Source of the DNA: Skermanella aerolata KACC 11604
GTDB taxonomy: Bacteria > Pseudomonadota > Alphaproteobacteria > Azospirillales > Azospirillaceae
Assembly (NCBI RefSeq): GCF_000936425.1
Contig: NZ_AVFK01000016.1
Location: 62,001-126,000, forward strand
Length of the DNA: 64,000 nucleotides
Direction: 5' to 3'
Part shown: piece by piece, positions 1 through 8,496 of the stretch
Position numbering within the stretch: position 1 is the first letter of the stretch
Layout: each line of letters begins with the position of its first letter
Translations under genes and position numbers: made by a program
The notes under the pieces: generated by a model
The model's input: only the letters and a program-made list of their open reading frames with translations
Databases searched by the model: none
What the model was told of the DNA's origin: nothing

Positions 1-210
1 CCGATTGACCCGCGGCCCATCACGGGACGGTGTGGCGTCGGCATTTGGTCTGGCTATGGAATAGTCTCCCTCAATTGGTCCAAGCGCCTGATGCGTTTGA
101 TTTTTTACCGCCGGGTGTTCCAACCCGCCGGTGCCCAGGCGCCCGGAATGGTATTCGATCCAGGCTTGAACGGCCTAACCCCAAACGCGCCGGAGTCAGG
201 CCGCCCAGTG

Positions 211-2175
211 TTAGAATGGTGATTCCGGCACGAGATTGCCAAGGGGCGACCCCGCTTCGGCCACAATTGTATTGACAGCGGCGTCAAGAGCAAGGACTTC
301 CTGATCCTTGCCGCCCAGACGACGTAATGCCACAGTCCGCTCGTCCGACTCGCGGCGTCCCACCACCACCATCAGGGGTACCTTGGCAAGGCTGTGTTCG
401 CGGACCTTGAAGTTGATCTTCTCGTTCCGTGTGTCAAGCACCGCCCGGATACCGGCCTGACGCAACTGCTTCAGCACCTCGGCGCCGTACTCGTCGGCAT
501 CGTTGGTGATGGTCGCGACCACGACCTGAAGCGGCGCCAGCCAGAGCGGGAACTTGCCGGCGTAGTGCTCTATCAGCATGCCGATGAAGCGTTCCATCGA
601 GCCCAGGATGGCCCGGTGGAGCATCACCGGCCGGTGACGCGCACCGTCCTCGCCGACATATTCCGCGTCCAGCCGCTCCGGCAGCACGAAATCGACCTGC
701 AAGGTGCCGCACTGCCAGTCGCGGCCGATGGCGTCCCGCAGCACGAACTCCAGCTTGGGACCGTAGAAGGCGCCCTCGCCGGGGTTCATGGTATAGGGCA
801 AGCCGGCAGCCTCGATCGCTTCGCGCAGCGCGCCTTCCGCCCGGTCCCACACCTCGTCGGTGCCGGCACGGGTGGCCGGACGGTCCGAGAACTTCACCGA
901 GACGTCGATGAAACCCAGATCCTTGTAGACGCTGAGCAGCAGGTCGCAGAACGCGATGCTCTCCGACGTGATCTGCTCCGGCGTGCAGAAGATATGGGCG
1001 TCGTCCTGGGTGAACGCCCGAACCCGCATGATGCCGTGCAGGCTGCCCGACGGCTCGTTGCGGTGGCACGATCCGAACTCGGCCATGCGGAGCGGCAGGT
1101 CGCGGTAGCTCTTGATGCCCTGACGGTAGATCTGGACATGGGCCGGGCAGTTCATCGGCTTCAGCGCCAGGACCTTTTCCTCATCGGAATTGGTCGTGAA
1201 CATTGCCTCGCGGAACTTCTCCCAGTGACCGGAAGCCACCCAGAGCGCGCGGTCGATCAGCTGCGGCGTTTTGACCTCGAGGTAGCCGGTCCGCTCGAGC
1301 CGGGCACGGATGTAATTTTCCAGCGTCCGCCACAGGGTATAGCCCTTGTCGTGCCAGAACACGGCGCCGACAGCCTCTTCCTGAAGATGGAACAGGTCCA
1401 TCTCCCGGCCAAGCCGCCGGTGGTCACGCTTCTCCGCCTCTTCCAATTGGTGCAGGTAGGCCTTCAGCTCCTTCTCGTCGCGCCATGCCGTGCCGTAGAT
1501 GCGCTGGAGCATGGCGTTTCGGTGATCGCCGCGCCAATAGGCGCCGGCGACCTTCGTCAGCTTGAAGCCCTGGCCGATCCTGCCAGTGGACGGCATATGC
1601 GGACCACGGCACAGGTCGAGCCATTCGCCCTGACGGTAGACGGAGATGTCCTCCGTTCCGGGCAGGTCGCGGATCAGTTCGGCCTTGTACTTCTCGCCCC
1701 GCTCCTCGAAGAAGCGGATCGCCTCGTCGCGGTCCCAGACCTCGCGTTCGAAGCGGGCATCGCGGGAGATGATCTCCCGCATCTTCGCTTCGATCTTTTC
1801 CAGGTCGTCGGGCGTGAACGGCTCGGACCGCGCGAAGTCGTAATAGAATCCGTTGGCGATCGCCGGGCCGATCGTGACCTGCGTGCCGGGATAAAGCGAC
1901 TGGACGGCTTCCGCCATCACATGCGCCGCATCGTGACGGATCAGGCCGAGCGTATCCGCGTGGTCGCGGGTGACGATCTCGACGGCTGCATCCGTAGTGA
2001 TGCTGGTAGTGAGGTCGCGCAGGGTACCGTCGATCTTGACGGCAAGCGCGTCTTTGGCCAGCCGCTTGCCGATCGACTCGGCAATCTGCAAGCCCGTCAC
2101 CGGGGCATCGTAGTCGCGCACACTGCCATCCGGCAGCGTAACCGCGACTTTTTGGATCTGTTCAGCCGTTTGCAT
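211..2175 (-). CDS. thrS: threonyl-tRNA synthetase
   Basis: This enzyme charges tRNA-Thr with threonine in the cytoplasm. The 654-residue product is full length for the family. It shows an N-terminal TGS domain (about residues 8-70), the editing/SAD region with the HDAAH motif, and a class II catalytic core. Zinc-ligand contexts MNCPAH, DDAHIFC and MLHRAILGS are visible, followed by a C-terminal anticodon-binding domain ending near VVVGRRE. The ATG at 2175 has only a weak ribosome site, but the protein begins at the expected place. The next gene upstream on the same strand is a glycosyltransferase 107 bp away. The usual infC neighbour would lie beyond the window edge. Confidence 0.97.
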   Translation of the reverse strand: MQTAEQIQKVAVTLPDGSVRDYDAPVTGLQIAESIGKRLAKDALAVKIDGTLRDLTTSITTDAAVEIVTRDHADTLGLIRHDAAHVMAEAVQSLYPGTQVTIGPAIANGFYYDFARSEPFTPDDLEKIEAKMREIISRDARFEREVWDRDEAIRFFEERGEKYKAELIRDLPGTEDISVYRQGEWLDLCRGPHMPSTGRIGQGFKLTKVAGAYWRGDHRNAMLQRIYGTAWRDEKELKAYLHQLEEAEKRDHRRLGREMDLFHLQEEAVGAVFWHDKGYTLWRTLENYIRARLERTGYLEVKTPQLIDRALWVASGHWEKFREAMFTTNSDEEKVLALKPMNCPAHVQIYRQGIKSYRDLPLRMAEFGSCHRNEPSGSLHGIMRVRAFTQDDAHIFCTPEQITSESIAFCDLLLSVYKDLGFIDVSVKFSDRPATRAGTDEVWDRAEGALREAIEAAGLPYTMNPGEGAFYGPKLEFVLRDAIGRDWQCGTLQVDFVLPERLDAEYVGEDGARHRPVMLHRAILGSMERFIGMLIEHYAGKFPLWLAPLQVVVATITNDADEYGAEVLKQLRQAGIRAVLDTRNEKINFKVREHSLAKVPLMVVVGRRESDERTVALRRLGGKDQEVLALDAAVNTIVAEAGSPLGNLVPESPF

Positions 2176-2282
2176 CGTCTAAAAGCAATCATCCCAAGGA
2201 AGAAGGCGCACTCTATGCCCATTGCCGGTCGAGTCAAGCTCAGGGCAAGGGGCGTGTCCCGGCGTTATCCAGGATTCGACCC

Positions 2283-3524
2283 TCATGTGCGCTTTTTCGC
2301 CGCCATCAGCTCGTCGTAAACCGCCAGCGTATCGGCGCACATGCGGTCCTTGGTGAAGCGCGCGTTGACGTAAGCCATGGCGCGGTCGCCCAGGACGGCG
2401 CGCTGGCCGGCATCCAGCGACAGCGCGTCGGCCAGCGCTTCCGCCAGCGCGTCGGCGTCGTTGGGCGGAACGGCCCAGGCCGTTTCCCCCGCGATCACCG
2501 TTTCGCGGACGGCGCCGTGGTTGGTCACGATCACCGGCCGGCCCATGGCCTGAGCCTCGACGATGACCCGGCCGAAGGCTTCGGGATCGCTCGACGCCGA
2601 GACCACGACGTCGGCCAGCATGTAGGCGGCCGGCATGTCGTTGCAATGGTCGACCAGACGGACGACGCCTTCCAGTCCCAGCCGCCTGGTCTGTTCCTCC
2701 AACTCCTGGCGGTAGCCGGTGCGGCCCTGGTCGGAGCCGACCATCAGGCACAGGATGTCGCGGCGGCCCAGCTTGGCAAGCGCATCGATCAGCACGGTCT
2801 GGCCCTTCCAGCGCGTCAGCCGGCCCGGCAGCATGACGACTTTGTGGTCATCGGGCAGCCGCCATGCTTTGGCAAGCTGGATCACCCGTTCCGGGCTGAC
2901 CCGGTCGGGCGAGAAGTTGTTGATGTCGATGCCGCGATGGATGACGCGGATGCGCGCCGGGTCGATCTCGTAGCTGCCGAGGATATGGTCGCGGATGAAC
3001 TCCGAGATCGCGATCACCCGGTCGCCCTTCGCCATGACGGAGTTGTAGAACCGCTTCAGCTTGCCGTCGAAGTTATACGGCGCGTGGAAGGTGGTCATGA
3101 ACGGAACGCCGGTGCGGCGGGCGGCGCCGAGGGCGCTCCAGGCCGGCGCCCGGCTGCGGGCATGGACGATATCGACGTCATGCTCCCGGATGATCCGGCT
3201 GAGACGGTCGACGTTGCGGAGCATGACCGCCGGGTTCTTGCTTTCCAGCGGCAGCGTGAAGTGGGGGACGCGCCAGCGCTCCAGCTCCCGCGCCATCGGA
3301 CCGCCGGCCGATGCCACCAGGGGCGTTCCGCCCGCCTGGTGCAATGCTGCGGCCATGTCTATGGCGCCGCGCTCCGCGCCGCCGGTGAGCAGGGCCGGCA
3401 GCACCTGGAGGACGACGGGGCGGCCTGTTGCGGTGGCGCCTGCCGGTTCCCCATCTGCCTGCGGGTTGCCGACGTGGTCAGCCGTGGTAGTGTTCTGTGC
3501 CCCGTTCATGGAATCTTTCGACAT
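2283..3524 (-). CDS. GT4-family glycosyltransferase
   Basis: This is a retaining GT-B glycosyltransferase, probably acting on a lipid-linked or cell-surface glycan; the substrate cannot be read from sequence. After a roughly 35-residue low-complexity leader comes the N-terminal acceptor fold (VLQVLPALLTGGAERGA). The C-terminal donor fold has the E-x7-E signature in EAFGRVIVEAQAMGRPVI. Possible starts are ATG at 3524, ATG at 3509, and a TTG at 3530. The two ATGs sit in CATG tetramers that also supply the start codons of the divergent hydrolase gene. The two genes therefore have no intergenic space and each must carry the other's promoter. Confidence 0.88.
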   Translation of the reverse strand: MSKDSMNGAQNTTTADHVGNPQADGEPAGATATGRPVVLQVLPALLTGGAERGAIDMAAALHQAGGTPLVASAGGPMARELERWRVPHFTLPLESKNPAVMLRNVDRLSRIIREHDVDIVHARSRAPAWSALGAARRTGVPFMTTFHAPYNFDGKLKRFYNSVMAKGDRVIAISEFIRDHILGSYEIDPARIRVIHRGIDINNFSPDRVSPERVIQLAKAWRLPDDHKVVMLPGRLTRWKGQTVLIDALAKLGRRDILCLMVGSDQGRTGYRQELEEQTRRLGLEGVVRLVDHCNDMPAAYMLADVVVSASSDPEAFGRVIVEAQAMGRPVIVTNHGAVRETVIAGETAWAVPPNDADALAEALADALSLDAGQRAVLGDRAMAYVNARFTKDRMCADTLAVYDELMAAKKRT

Positions 3525-4308
3525 GTTCAATCAGACGAATTCACAGGAAAATACCCTGGTGCGCGATGGCGCCACCATAGCCTATCGGCGCACGGAAGGA
3601 AGTACTCCCGGCGTCATCTTCATGGGTGGGTTCAAATCGGATATGACCGGCACCAAGGCGGTGGCGCTGGAAGAACTCTGCCGGGCGCGCGGTGCTGCCT
3701 TCGTCCGCTTCGACTACCAGGGCCATGGCGTGTCCAGCGGCCGGTTCGAGGATGGCGGCATCGGCCTGTGGTCGCAGGACGCGCTGGCGGTTTTCGACCG
3801 GACCACATCCGGGCCGCAGATCGTCGTCGGCTCCTCCATGGGCGGCTGGATGATGCTTTTGACGGCGCTGGCCCGCCCCGGCCGCGTGGCGGGACTGGTC
3901 GGCATCGCGGCGGCCCCCGACTTTACCGAGGACCTGATCTGGTCCACCCTGGACGAGGCCGACCGCAATACCTTGATGGAAACCGGCGTCCTGATGCAGC
4001 CGTCCGACTACGGCGAGCCCTATCCCTACACCCGCCACCTGATCGAGGACGGCCGCAAGCACCTGCTGCTGCGCCAGACCATCCCGCTGACCTGCCCGGT
4101 CCGCCTGCTGCACGGGATGCGCGACGCCGACGTGCCCTGGCGGACCAGCCAGCGCATAGCGGAGCGTCTGGCGGGAGAGGACGTGCGGATCACCCTGGTC
4201 AAGGACGGCGACCACCGCCTGTCACGCGAGCAGGACATAGCGCTGCTTTGCCGCACCGTCAGCGAACTGCTGGACGGCGCCGGAGCCGCCGATATCAGCG
4301 CCGCCTGA
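3523..4308 (+). CDS. alpha/beta hydrolase
   Basis: This is a predicted cytoplasmic serine hydrolase of the alpha/beta fold. The nucleophile elbow is GSSMGG, strand beta-3/oxyanion context is FMGGFKSDM, and the acid and histidine lie in [12 protein letters not shown] and [10 protein letters not shown]. The frame is open far upstream, but only the part from ATG 3523 (or ATG 3508, five codons longer) looks like the family. It starts head to head with the glycosyltransferase with overlapping start codons. Its 3' end overlaps the convergent membrane-protein gene by 14 bp. The substrate is unknown. Confidence 0.88.
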   Translation: MFNQTNSQENTLVRDGATIAYRRTEGSTPGVIFMGGFKSDMTGTKAVALEELCRARGAAFVRFDYQGHGVSSGRFEDGGIGLWSQDALAVFDRTTSGPQIVVGSSMGGWMMLLTALARPGRVAGLVGIAAAPDFTEDLIWSTLDEADRNTLMETGVLMQPSDYGEPYPYTRHLIEDGRKHLLLRQTIPLTCPVRLLHGMRDADVPWRTSQRIAERLAGEDVRITLVKDGDHRLSREQDIALLCRTVSELLDGAGAADISAA

Positions 4309-4624
4309 GCGATCCCAGCGCGAAGAGAACCAGCCCTGGCACCGCCAGCACCAGGAAGGCAGGCCACAGCAGGACGGTGAGCAGCACGGGGTCCCACAGC
4401 TCCGGCAGGACATAGCGCTGCGTCACCGCCTGGGTCAGGTTGAGCGTGCCGGGGCTGAGGCGGTACCAAAGCTCCCCGGCGGCGGCCAGATGGAAGCCCT
4501 GGCCGGTGGATTGGCCCATTCCCTGACCGCTGGATTGGACGTATTGCCACAGGTCGAACCCCAGCGCCGCCATGCCCGCCAACAGCAGGATAGCGCCGGT
4601 AACTCTCAGAAAAACCACGAACAC
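4295..4624 (-). CDS. small two-TM membrane protein, unknown function
   Basis: I do not recognise a family. About 109 residues with a hydrophobic N-terminal helix ([16 protein letters not shown]), a polar loop rich in Gln/Gly, and a second long hydrophobic stretch ([22 protein letters not shown]) ending in LRRR suggest an inner-membrane protein with both ends inside. I chose the GTG at 4624, just before the first helix; GTG 4618 and ATG 4684 are alternatives. The gene converges on the hydrolase and overlaps its last 14 bp. Confidence 0.6.
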   Translation of the reverse strand: MFVVFLRVTGAILLLAGMAALGFDLWQYVQSSGQGMGQSTGQGFHLAAAGELWYRLSPGTLNLTQAVTQRYVLPELWDPVLLTVLLWPAFLVLAVPGLVLFALGSLRRR

Positions 4625-4766
4625 CTCACGGGAAATCGGCTCTCTCCAGGAACATGCTGCGGCCCCCCGATCCGCGCAATGCACGCCTTTATCACTTTCC
4701 TGGGAGCCGACGTGAACGAAGCACTTGAATCCTCCTCCGCTCTCCCCTATTTTCCGCGGCCTTGAT

Positions 4767-4856
4767 GGAGGGGTGGCCGAGTGGTTGAAGGCGCACGCCT
4801 GGAAAGTGTGTATACCAGAAATGGTATCGCGGGTTCGAATCCCGCTCCCTCCGCCA
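4767..4856 (+). tRNA. tRNA-Ser (anticodon GGA)
   Basis: The cloverleaf can be folded by eye. The acceptor GGAGGGG pairs with TCCCTCC, with one G-T wobble. There is a D arm GCCGAGTGG, an anticodon loop CTGGAAA giving GGA, a long variable arm typical of class II tRNA-Ser, a T arm GCGGG-TTCGAAT-CCCGC, and an encoded CCA at 4854-4856. A decayed mobile island starts immediately downstream, so the gene's 3' end is a likely historical integration site. Confidence 0.96.
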
Positions 4857-5222
4857 TAGTTGCCCTAAATCCAGGGGGTACATGAATTTTTCGATATTGC
4901 TGGACTTGCAACCCACCAGCCGTTCGTTGGCGTTCTCCAGCACTCGGTACACGCTGGTTCGCCTGATCCCGATGCGCTTGGCAATCCCCTCAAGCCGGCG
5001 CTCCTTCCGCAAGTTCGTCTCGAATTCCGCGAACAGGCCCAGCATATTGAGGAACGCCTTGCCCGCCGCCGTGCCCGTATCAATCGGCTGTTCGGTCGCC
5101 TTTAGGCTCACGCCCTTGGCCTTCAGTTCCCGCACGATATCCTGGAGGTCAACGATGGAGCGGGCAAGCCGGTCCACCCGCGTTACTACCAGCGTATCCT
5201 CAGGGTAAAGGAATTGGATCAC
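4857..5222 (-). pseudogene. truncated serine recombinase (Tn3 resolvase type)
   Basis: The remnant keeps the middle and end of a resolvase/invertase catalytic domain (DTLVVTRVDRLARS, AAGKAFLNMLGLFAEFE, LRKERRLEGI). It lacks about the first 50 residues, including the catalytic serine region. After RLEGI the protein jumps straight to the C-terminal HTH (RIGIRRTSVYRVLE), so a linker segment of roughly 35-40 residues is also deleted. An in-frame stop lies just upstream of the GTG at 5222. The open frame runs on to 4692 by reading antisense through tRNA-Ser, which is not meaningful. It is the relic of a mobile element beside the tRNA. Confidence 0.82.
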
Positions 5223-5250
5223 GCCTAAATGAAATAAAATATAAAGGCGT
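5221..5250 (-). terminator. AT-rich hairpin after the split gene
   Basis: ACGCCT (5221-5226) and AGGCGT (5245-5250) form six-base arms around an 18-base AT-rich centre. They lie directly after the TAA that ends the upstream minus-strand reading frame. It may be a weak terminator or a leftover recombination site; there is no clear U-tract. Confidence 0.3.
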
Positions 5251-5819
5251 TAAAGATCCATATCGCGGATCAGTTGATCCCACATCGCAGCGACAGTACC
5301 GACCAAGGTCAAAAGCTGTACGGTCCCTCCGGCCTGAAGTTCGACGCAGACCGTCTCTACCCCGCCCCACTTTCCTACACCATAGGGCAGTTCACCCCAT
5401 CCCGTCCCACGGACACGAATGTCCTCGGCTCCCTTAATGTGCTTGGTTTTGGTCTTATTCTTGGGTTCGTCCAGGATGAGATGCTTGTGCCCATTAGCGA
5501 CATCCCGAAGAATACCTAAGTCTCGGCATTTTTGTTTAATCAGTTCATTGGTGTAATTTGTCGCTCCGTGTCTTTCAAACGTGCAATGGAGAACCTTTGC
5601 CGGATTGCTTTCAGCGTGTGTAGCGTAGGCTCAGTCCGCCATATGGAAGGTCGGGAGGGCGGAATTCATACCGAACCTCAGCGCCTTACTCCTGGCCGCC
5701 TCAAGCACGAGGGCATCACCTAACTGGACGGCAGCCGTCAAGGAGTGCTCAGCCTCCCGGAATTCATCCAGAGATTCCTGGACGAAGATATTGAACCTGT
5801 CTCGCAGGGTCATCGTCAT
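5250..5819 (-). pseudogene. unknown island gene interrupted by an in-frame TGA
   Basis: A single minus-strand frame of 190 codons runs from ATG 5819 (after AGGATAGGA) to TAA 5250-5252, broken only by TGA at codon 63 (5631-5633). The first 62 residues are helical and charged (FNIFVQESLDEFREAEHS). The 126 residues after the stop look like real protein, with pieces such as TFERHGATNYTNELIK, GHKHLILDEPKNKTKTK and GTGWGELPYGVGKWGG. They have no ATG until near their end, so independent translation is unlikely. A TGG-to-TGA nonsense mutation fits best; recoding is possible but unsupported. I do not recognise the family. Confidence 0.6.
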
Positions 5820-5897
5820 ATTCCTATCCTAGGAAAAAGCGACGGTCAGCAATTCATCCAATAGGTGGGGTTTGTTTATCTGACGTTAATGACGCCA

Positions 5898-6179
5898 CTA
5901 ACTTCCGCTTTGTAGTGCCTGCCCGTCTAGCGAAGTCGTGCCTGTTTCGAGAATTCGCCTGATCTTGGCCGCGGAGGCCGGATCGTTGGAATGCTTGAAA
6001 GTGCGGATACGGTGCGGTTGGAGTCGGTGCACTTCCCAGACGCGCTGGATCGTGCGCAGGCTCAGGCCGACGGCCTTGGCCAGACCCCGCTCGACGACTC
6101 GCTGGAACTCCTCTGTCGTCGAGCCGATAGGCTGCTCACGATGATCTGCGAGATGCACAATCTTATCATCGCTGCTCAT
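5898..6179 (-). pseudogene. IS630-family transposase fragment fused to an operon ORF
   Basis: Residues about 33-70 (AKAVGLSLRTIQRVWEVHRL then QPHRIRTFKHSNDP) match the N-terminal HTH and the following segment of IS630-type transposases. The DDE catalytic part is absent. The first 30 residues (MSSDDKIVHLADHREQP) do not look like IS630. Its ATG overlaps the antitoxin stop as ATGA (6176-6179). The reading frame therefore looks like a third operon gene whose body was replaced by a piece of IS630. No inverted repeats or target duplication were found. Confidence 0.65.
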
Positions 6180-6775
6180 GCCGCCCGTACGATCCGGGCC
6201 GTGACTTCGCGCTGGGAGCGGCGGATTGCCTCTGCGGTGTCTCGCACCAGCATCTCGATATCAACCGCAGGGTTCGGGCCAAGACGTTGGCGCATCATTT
6301 CAGCGACCTGTCTCTCGACGTCTTCATCGATGGCCGCAAGCACCTGCTGAGCAGCAGCACTAGCCACACCTGAGCGGCTCAACAGGCTACGGACCAGATC
6401 AGGCTGCTCCGCGATCTGGCGGATGAGCGTATCAGCGACTTTGCTCTGCACCACCTTACCACGCTCCCATCGCACCCAGGTCTTCGGCCCCGCAGAAATG
6501 AGCTGTTCCATCTCTGCCTGCGTTAGATTGTACTTCAAACGAATGGCCTTCAAATCCTGTGGAGGCAACAAGCCGTCCTCCTCGCGGATCTTGCGTGCAA
6601 CCGTCAATTCGATTTGGGAGATTTGATCTCCCAAATAGCTCACGTTGCCACAGGATTCACAAAACATATGGCGATCATTCTCAATCAGGACCGTACGGCT
6701 ACCTTGGACGTGTTGCATTTGAGCAATGCGCTCATGCATCGTATTCTCGCCGCACTTAAGGCAACGCTCAGGCAT
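6176..6775 (-). CDS. MqsA/YgiT-type antitoxin with C-terminal extension
   Basis: This is the predicted antitoxin and autorepressor of the toxin gene just upstream. The N-terminal zinc module has Cys5-x2-Cys8 and Cys39-x2-Cys42. An XRE-type helix-turn-helix follows at about residues 72-119 (LKYNLTQAEMEQLISAGPKT), as in MqsA. Residues 120-199 are an extra helical tail, making the protein longer than the classic antitoxin of about 130 residues. It overlaps the toxin gene by 8 bp and the next ORF by 4 bp, so translation is probably coupled. It likely binds the GGTAGCA palindrome upstream of the toxin. Confidence 0.82.
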   Translation of the reverse strand: MPERCLKCGENTMHERIAQMQHVQGSRTVLIENDRHMFCESCGNVSYLGDQISQIELTVARKIREEDGLLPPQDLKAIRLKYNLTQAEMEQLISAGPKTWVRWERGKVVQSKVADTLIRQIAEQPDLVRSLLSRSGVASAAAQQVLAAIDEDVERQVAEMMRQRLGPNPAVDIEMLVRDTAEAIRRSQREVTARIVRAA

Positions 6776-7085
6776 ATCTTGCGTCCTTCTTGAATGAAGT
6801 CACAACCAAACGGTTATTGGCGATCAGGTATTTAAGAAACATCTGAGTGCCACAATCATCTACCCAAATCGAGAAGTAATCCGACACGGTAGACGGATAG
6901 TACTTTCTCGTTGGTTGCGTATCGAAACAGTGGTGCTCGCCGAGTTCAGTCATGATGATCTCACGGAGATCATCAGAGTCCATTTTGTTTTCCCTGAGCA
7001 TTTGAAGCACCGGCTTGAAAAACTCACAGGTCCCCTCGTCCTCAGCAAGGCACCGCACCACTTCCAGGGGGTGAGTCGGCTTCAT
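6768..7085 (-). CDS. MqsR-like toxin (RelE-fold mRNA interferase)
   Basis: This is a predicted ribonuclease toxin of about 105 residues. Its C-terminal part, with YFSIWVDDCGTQMFLKYLI followed by NRLVVTSFKKD, resembles the end of MqsR. Its partner is an MqsA-type antitoxin directly downstream with an 8-bp overlap, the MqsR-MqsA order. I chose ATG 7085 because GGAGG (7091-7095) sits five bases upstream. The GTG at 7109 would start inside the operator palindrome. Family membership rests on short motifs, so the toxin assignment is less certain than the antitoxin. Confidence 0.68.
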   Translation of the reverse strand: MKPTHPLEVVRCLAEDEGTCEFFKPVLQMLRENKMDSDDLREIIMTELGEHHCFDTQPTRKYYPSTVSDYFSIWVDDCGTQMFLKYLIANNRLVVTSFKKDARYA

Positions 7086-7101
7086 CATCACCTCCGCAAA
7101 A

Positions 7102-7118
7102 GGTAGCACGATGCTACC
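7102..7118. promoter_or_regulatory. palindromic operator of the MqsRA-like pair
   Basis: GGTAGCA-CGA-TGCTACC is a perfect inverted repeat with 7-base arms and a 3-base centre. It begins 7 bp upstream of the toxin's Shine-Dalgarno sequence. Its place and symmetry fit autoregulation by the antitoxin's HTH. Binding is inferred. Confidence 0.7.
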
Positions 7119-7421
7119 ATGCCTTCAAGGCCGTTTGACGCGATATAATGGAATAGATGCCCATTATCTAAAAATTCTGCTAAATAGATGAAACTGTGCC
7201 TGTTTGCCGCAACCCGGCTCCTACGTGCCAGTGGATTTCCGAACCCCGGCTGGCGAAGCCGGAGCCTTAATTCATTCCGTGACCCGCACCCTGGAGGCTG
7301 GCTTTCGCCAGTCCTCTTCCTCACCGGCAGTTCAGTGCTCCTTTCCGCAATCTATTTCCACGGCACTTGTTCCTCAGCGTCAGCGCTCCGGCAGCGCTCC
7401 GCGCCGTCACGTGATTGTAAC
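7119..7421. other. non-coding stretch between island and ars operon
   Basis: I see no supported gene in these 303 bases. The part near 7130-7190 is AT-rich and probably carries the toxin-antitoxin promoter reading leftward. The rest is GC-rich with a short hairpin (CTGGCTTTCGCCAG near 7297). No tRNA-end duplicate that would mark the right end of the island was found. Confidence 0.4.
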
Positions 7422-7468
7422 TTGACGCGCCGCAATCCACGGCATAATTCCACTTACATTGAATTATG
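7422..7468 (+). promoter_or_regulatory. ars promoter and ArsR operator
   Basis: TTGACG (7422-7427) and TAATTC (7445-7450) are spaced 17 bp and read toward arsR. The inverted repeat CATAATTC (7443-7450) / GAATTATG (7461-7468), with a 10-bp centre, covers the -10 region. An ArsR dimer bound there would block RNA polymerase until arsenite releases it. Confidence 0.65.
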
Positions 7469-7511
7469 GAAGTGAAGCTTCGTAGCCAAGAGGCGGAGGT
7501 TGGTGGGTCCC

Positions 7512-7889
7512 ATGGATAAGAAGGCGGTTCTGTCGGCGCTGTCGGCGCTGTCGCAGGAGACGCGGCTGGATGTTTTCCGGCTGCTGGTGCAAGCCGGTCC
7601 CGACGGACTGCCGGCCGGAGCCATCGCGGAGGCTCTCGGCGTGGCGCCCAATACCCTGTCTTTCCATCTGGCTCAGTTGAACCATGCGGGGCTGATCGCG
7701 CAGCGACGCGAGAGCCGGTCGTTGATCTACAGCGCCGAATACAGCCACATGAACGCCCTGATGGGCTTTCTGATGGAGAACTGCTGCGGCCTGCCGGCCA
7801 ACGCCGCTGCTTGCGGTCCCATCTGCGCCACGGCTCCCGAGGCGGCCAACGGCGAGTCCACCGCGAGTTCGCCGCGCCGCCGCGTCTGA
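7512..7889 (+). CDS. arsR: ArsR-family arsenite-responsive repressor
   Basis: This is a winged-helix repressor of the arsenic operon. The core (LSALSQETRLDVFRLLVQAG, then VAPNTLSFHLAQLNHAGLI) is typical ArsR. The C-terminal tail carries NCCG and further cysteines (AACGPIC), the likely As(III) site of the type found in ArsR proteins lacking the alpha-3 ELCVCDL motif. ATG 7512 is preceded by GGAGG at 7495-7499; GTG 7503 is a less well spaced alternative. The gene heads a run of arsenic genes on the same strand and probably controls the promoter at 7422-7468. Confidence 0.92.
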   Translation: MDKKAVLSALSALSQETRLDVFRLLVQAGPDGLPAGAIAEALGVAPNTLSFHLAQLNHAGLIAQRRESRSLIYSAEYSHMNALMGFLMENCCGLPANAAACGPICATAPEAANGESTASSPRRRV

Positions 7890-7968
7890 TCTCCGTTCCA
7901 GTCCCCGAAAGTCCCCGACACCAGTACGACCGCCGCCTATCGCGGCCAGATAGCCTCAGGAGGCATCC

Positions 7969-8496
7969 ATGGAATCGAAGAAGACCTATAACGTCTTGTT
8001 CCTCTGCACCGGCAACAGCGCCCGCAGCATTCTGGCCGAAGCGGCGGTCAGCCGGTGGGGAGCGGGCAGGTTCCGGGGGTTCAGCGCGGGCAGCCAACCC
8101 AAGGGCACGGTGCATCCGCTGACGCTGAAGCTGCTGAGCAACCTGAACTACGACATCAAGGGCTTCCGCTCGAAGTCGTGGGACGAGTTCGCCGGGCCGG
8201 GTGCGGAACCGCTCGATTTCGTGTTCACGGTCTGCGACAACGCTGCGGGCGAGGCCTGCCCTGCATGGCCGGGCCAGCCGATGACGGCCCACTGGGGCGT
8301 CGAGGACCCAGCCGCCTTCGTCGGACCGGACGATCAGGGCCTCAAGCTTTTCAAGCGCGTCTATCTGGAACTGGAAGCTCGCATCAAGGTCTTCACCAGC
8401 CTCCGGCTGGAGGGGCTCGACAAGCTGTCGCTCCAGAACAGGCTACGCGACATCGGCAGGATGCGGGCGGAAGCTGTGCAGGGAGCGGCGTCATGA
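7969..8496 (+). CDS. arsC: arsenate reductase, low-molecular-weight phosphatase type
   Basis: It reduces arsenate to arsenite using the LMW tyrosine-phosphatase fold. The P-loop FLCTGNSARS near the N-terminus supplies the nucleophilic Cys and Arg. The later Cys in VFTVCDNAAGEACPAWPG is placed like the resolving cysteines of the thioredoxin-linked class. Length is 175 residues, slightly long, with a charged C-terminal helix. AGGAGG precedes the ATG. Its TGA overlaps the ATG of the second, unrelated arsC (ATGA, 8493-8496), so the two are cotranscribed. Confidence 0.93.
   Translation: MESKKTYNVLFLCTGNSARSILAEAAVSRWGAGRFRGFSAGSQPKGTVHPLTLKLLSNLNYDIKGFRSKSWDEFAGPGAEPLDFVFTVCDNAAGEACPAWPGQPMTAHWGVEDPAAFVGPDDQGLKLFKRVYLELEARIKVFTSLRLEGLDKLSLQNRLRDIGRMRAEAVQGAAS

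Noticed and set aside
90-140. Hairpin plus T-run downstream of thrS as its terminator
   Set aside because: The T-run is on the plus strand before the hairpin; for the leftward thrS transcript it would have to be an A-run there, so the orientation is wrong.
394-2319. 641-codon plus-strand frame opposite thrS
   Set aside because: thrS on the other strand has all family motifs; this frame is a composition shadow.
4692-4856. C-terminal part of the recombinase frame as protein
   Set aside because: It is the antisense reading of tRNA-Ser and flanks ([11 protein letters not shown] style), a known artefact.
5274-5519. 81-codon plus-strand frame in the island
   Set aside because: The minus strand here encodes the more protein-like second half of the stop-split gene; this frame is its shadow.
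7188-7475. 95-codon frame before arsR
   Set aside because: It overlaps the ars promoter and operator, has no family features and shadow-like composition.
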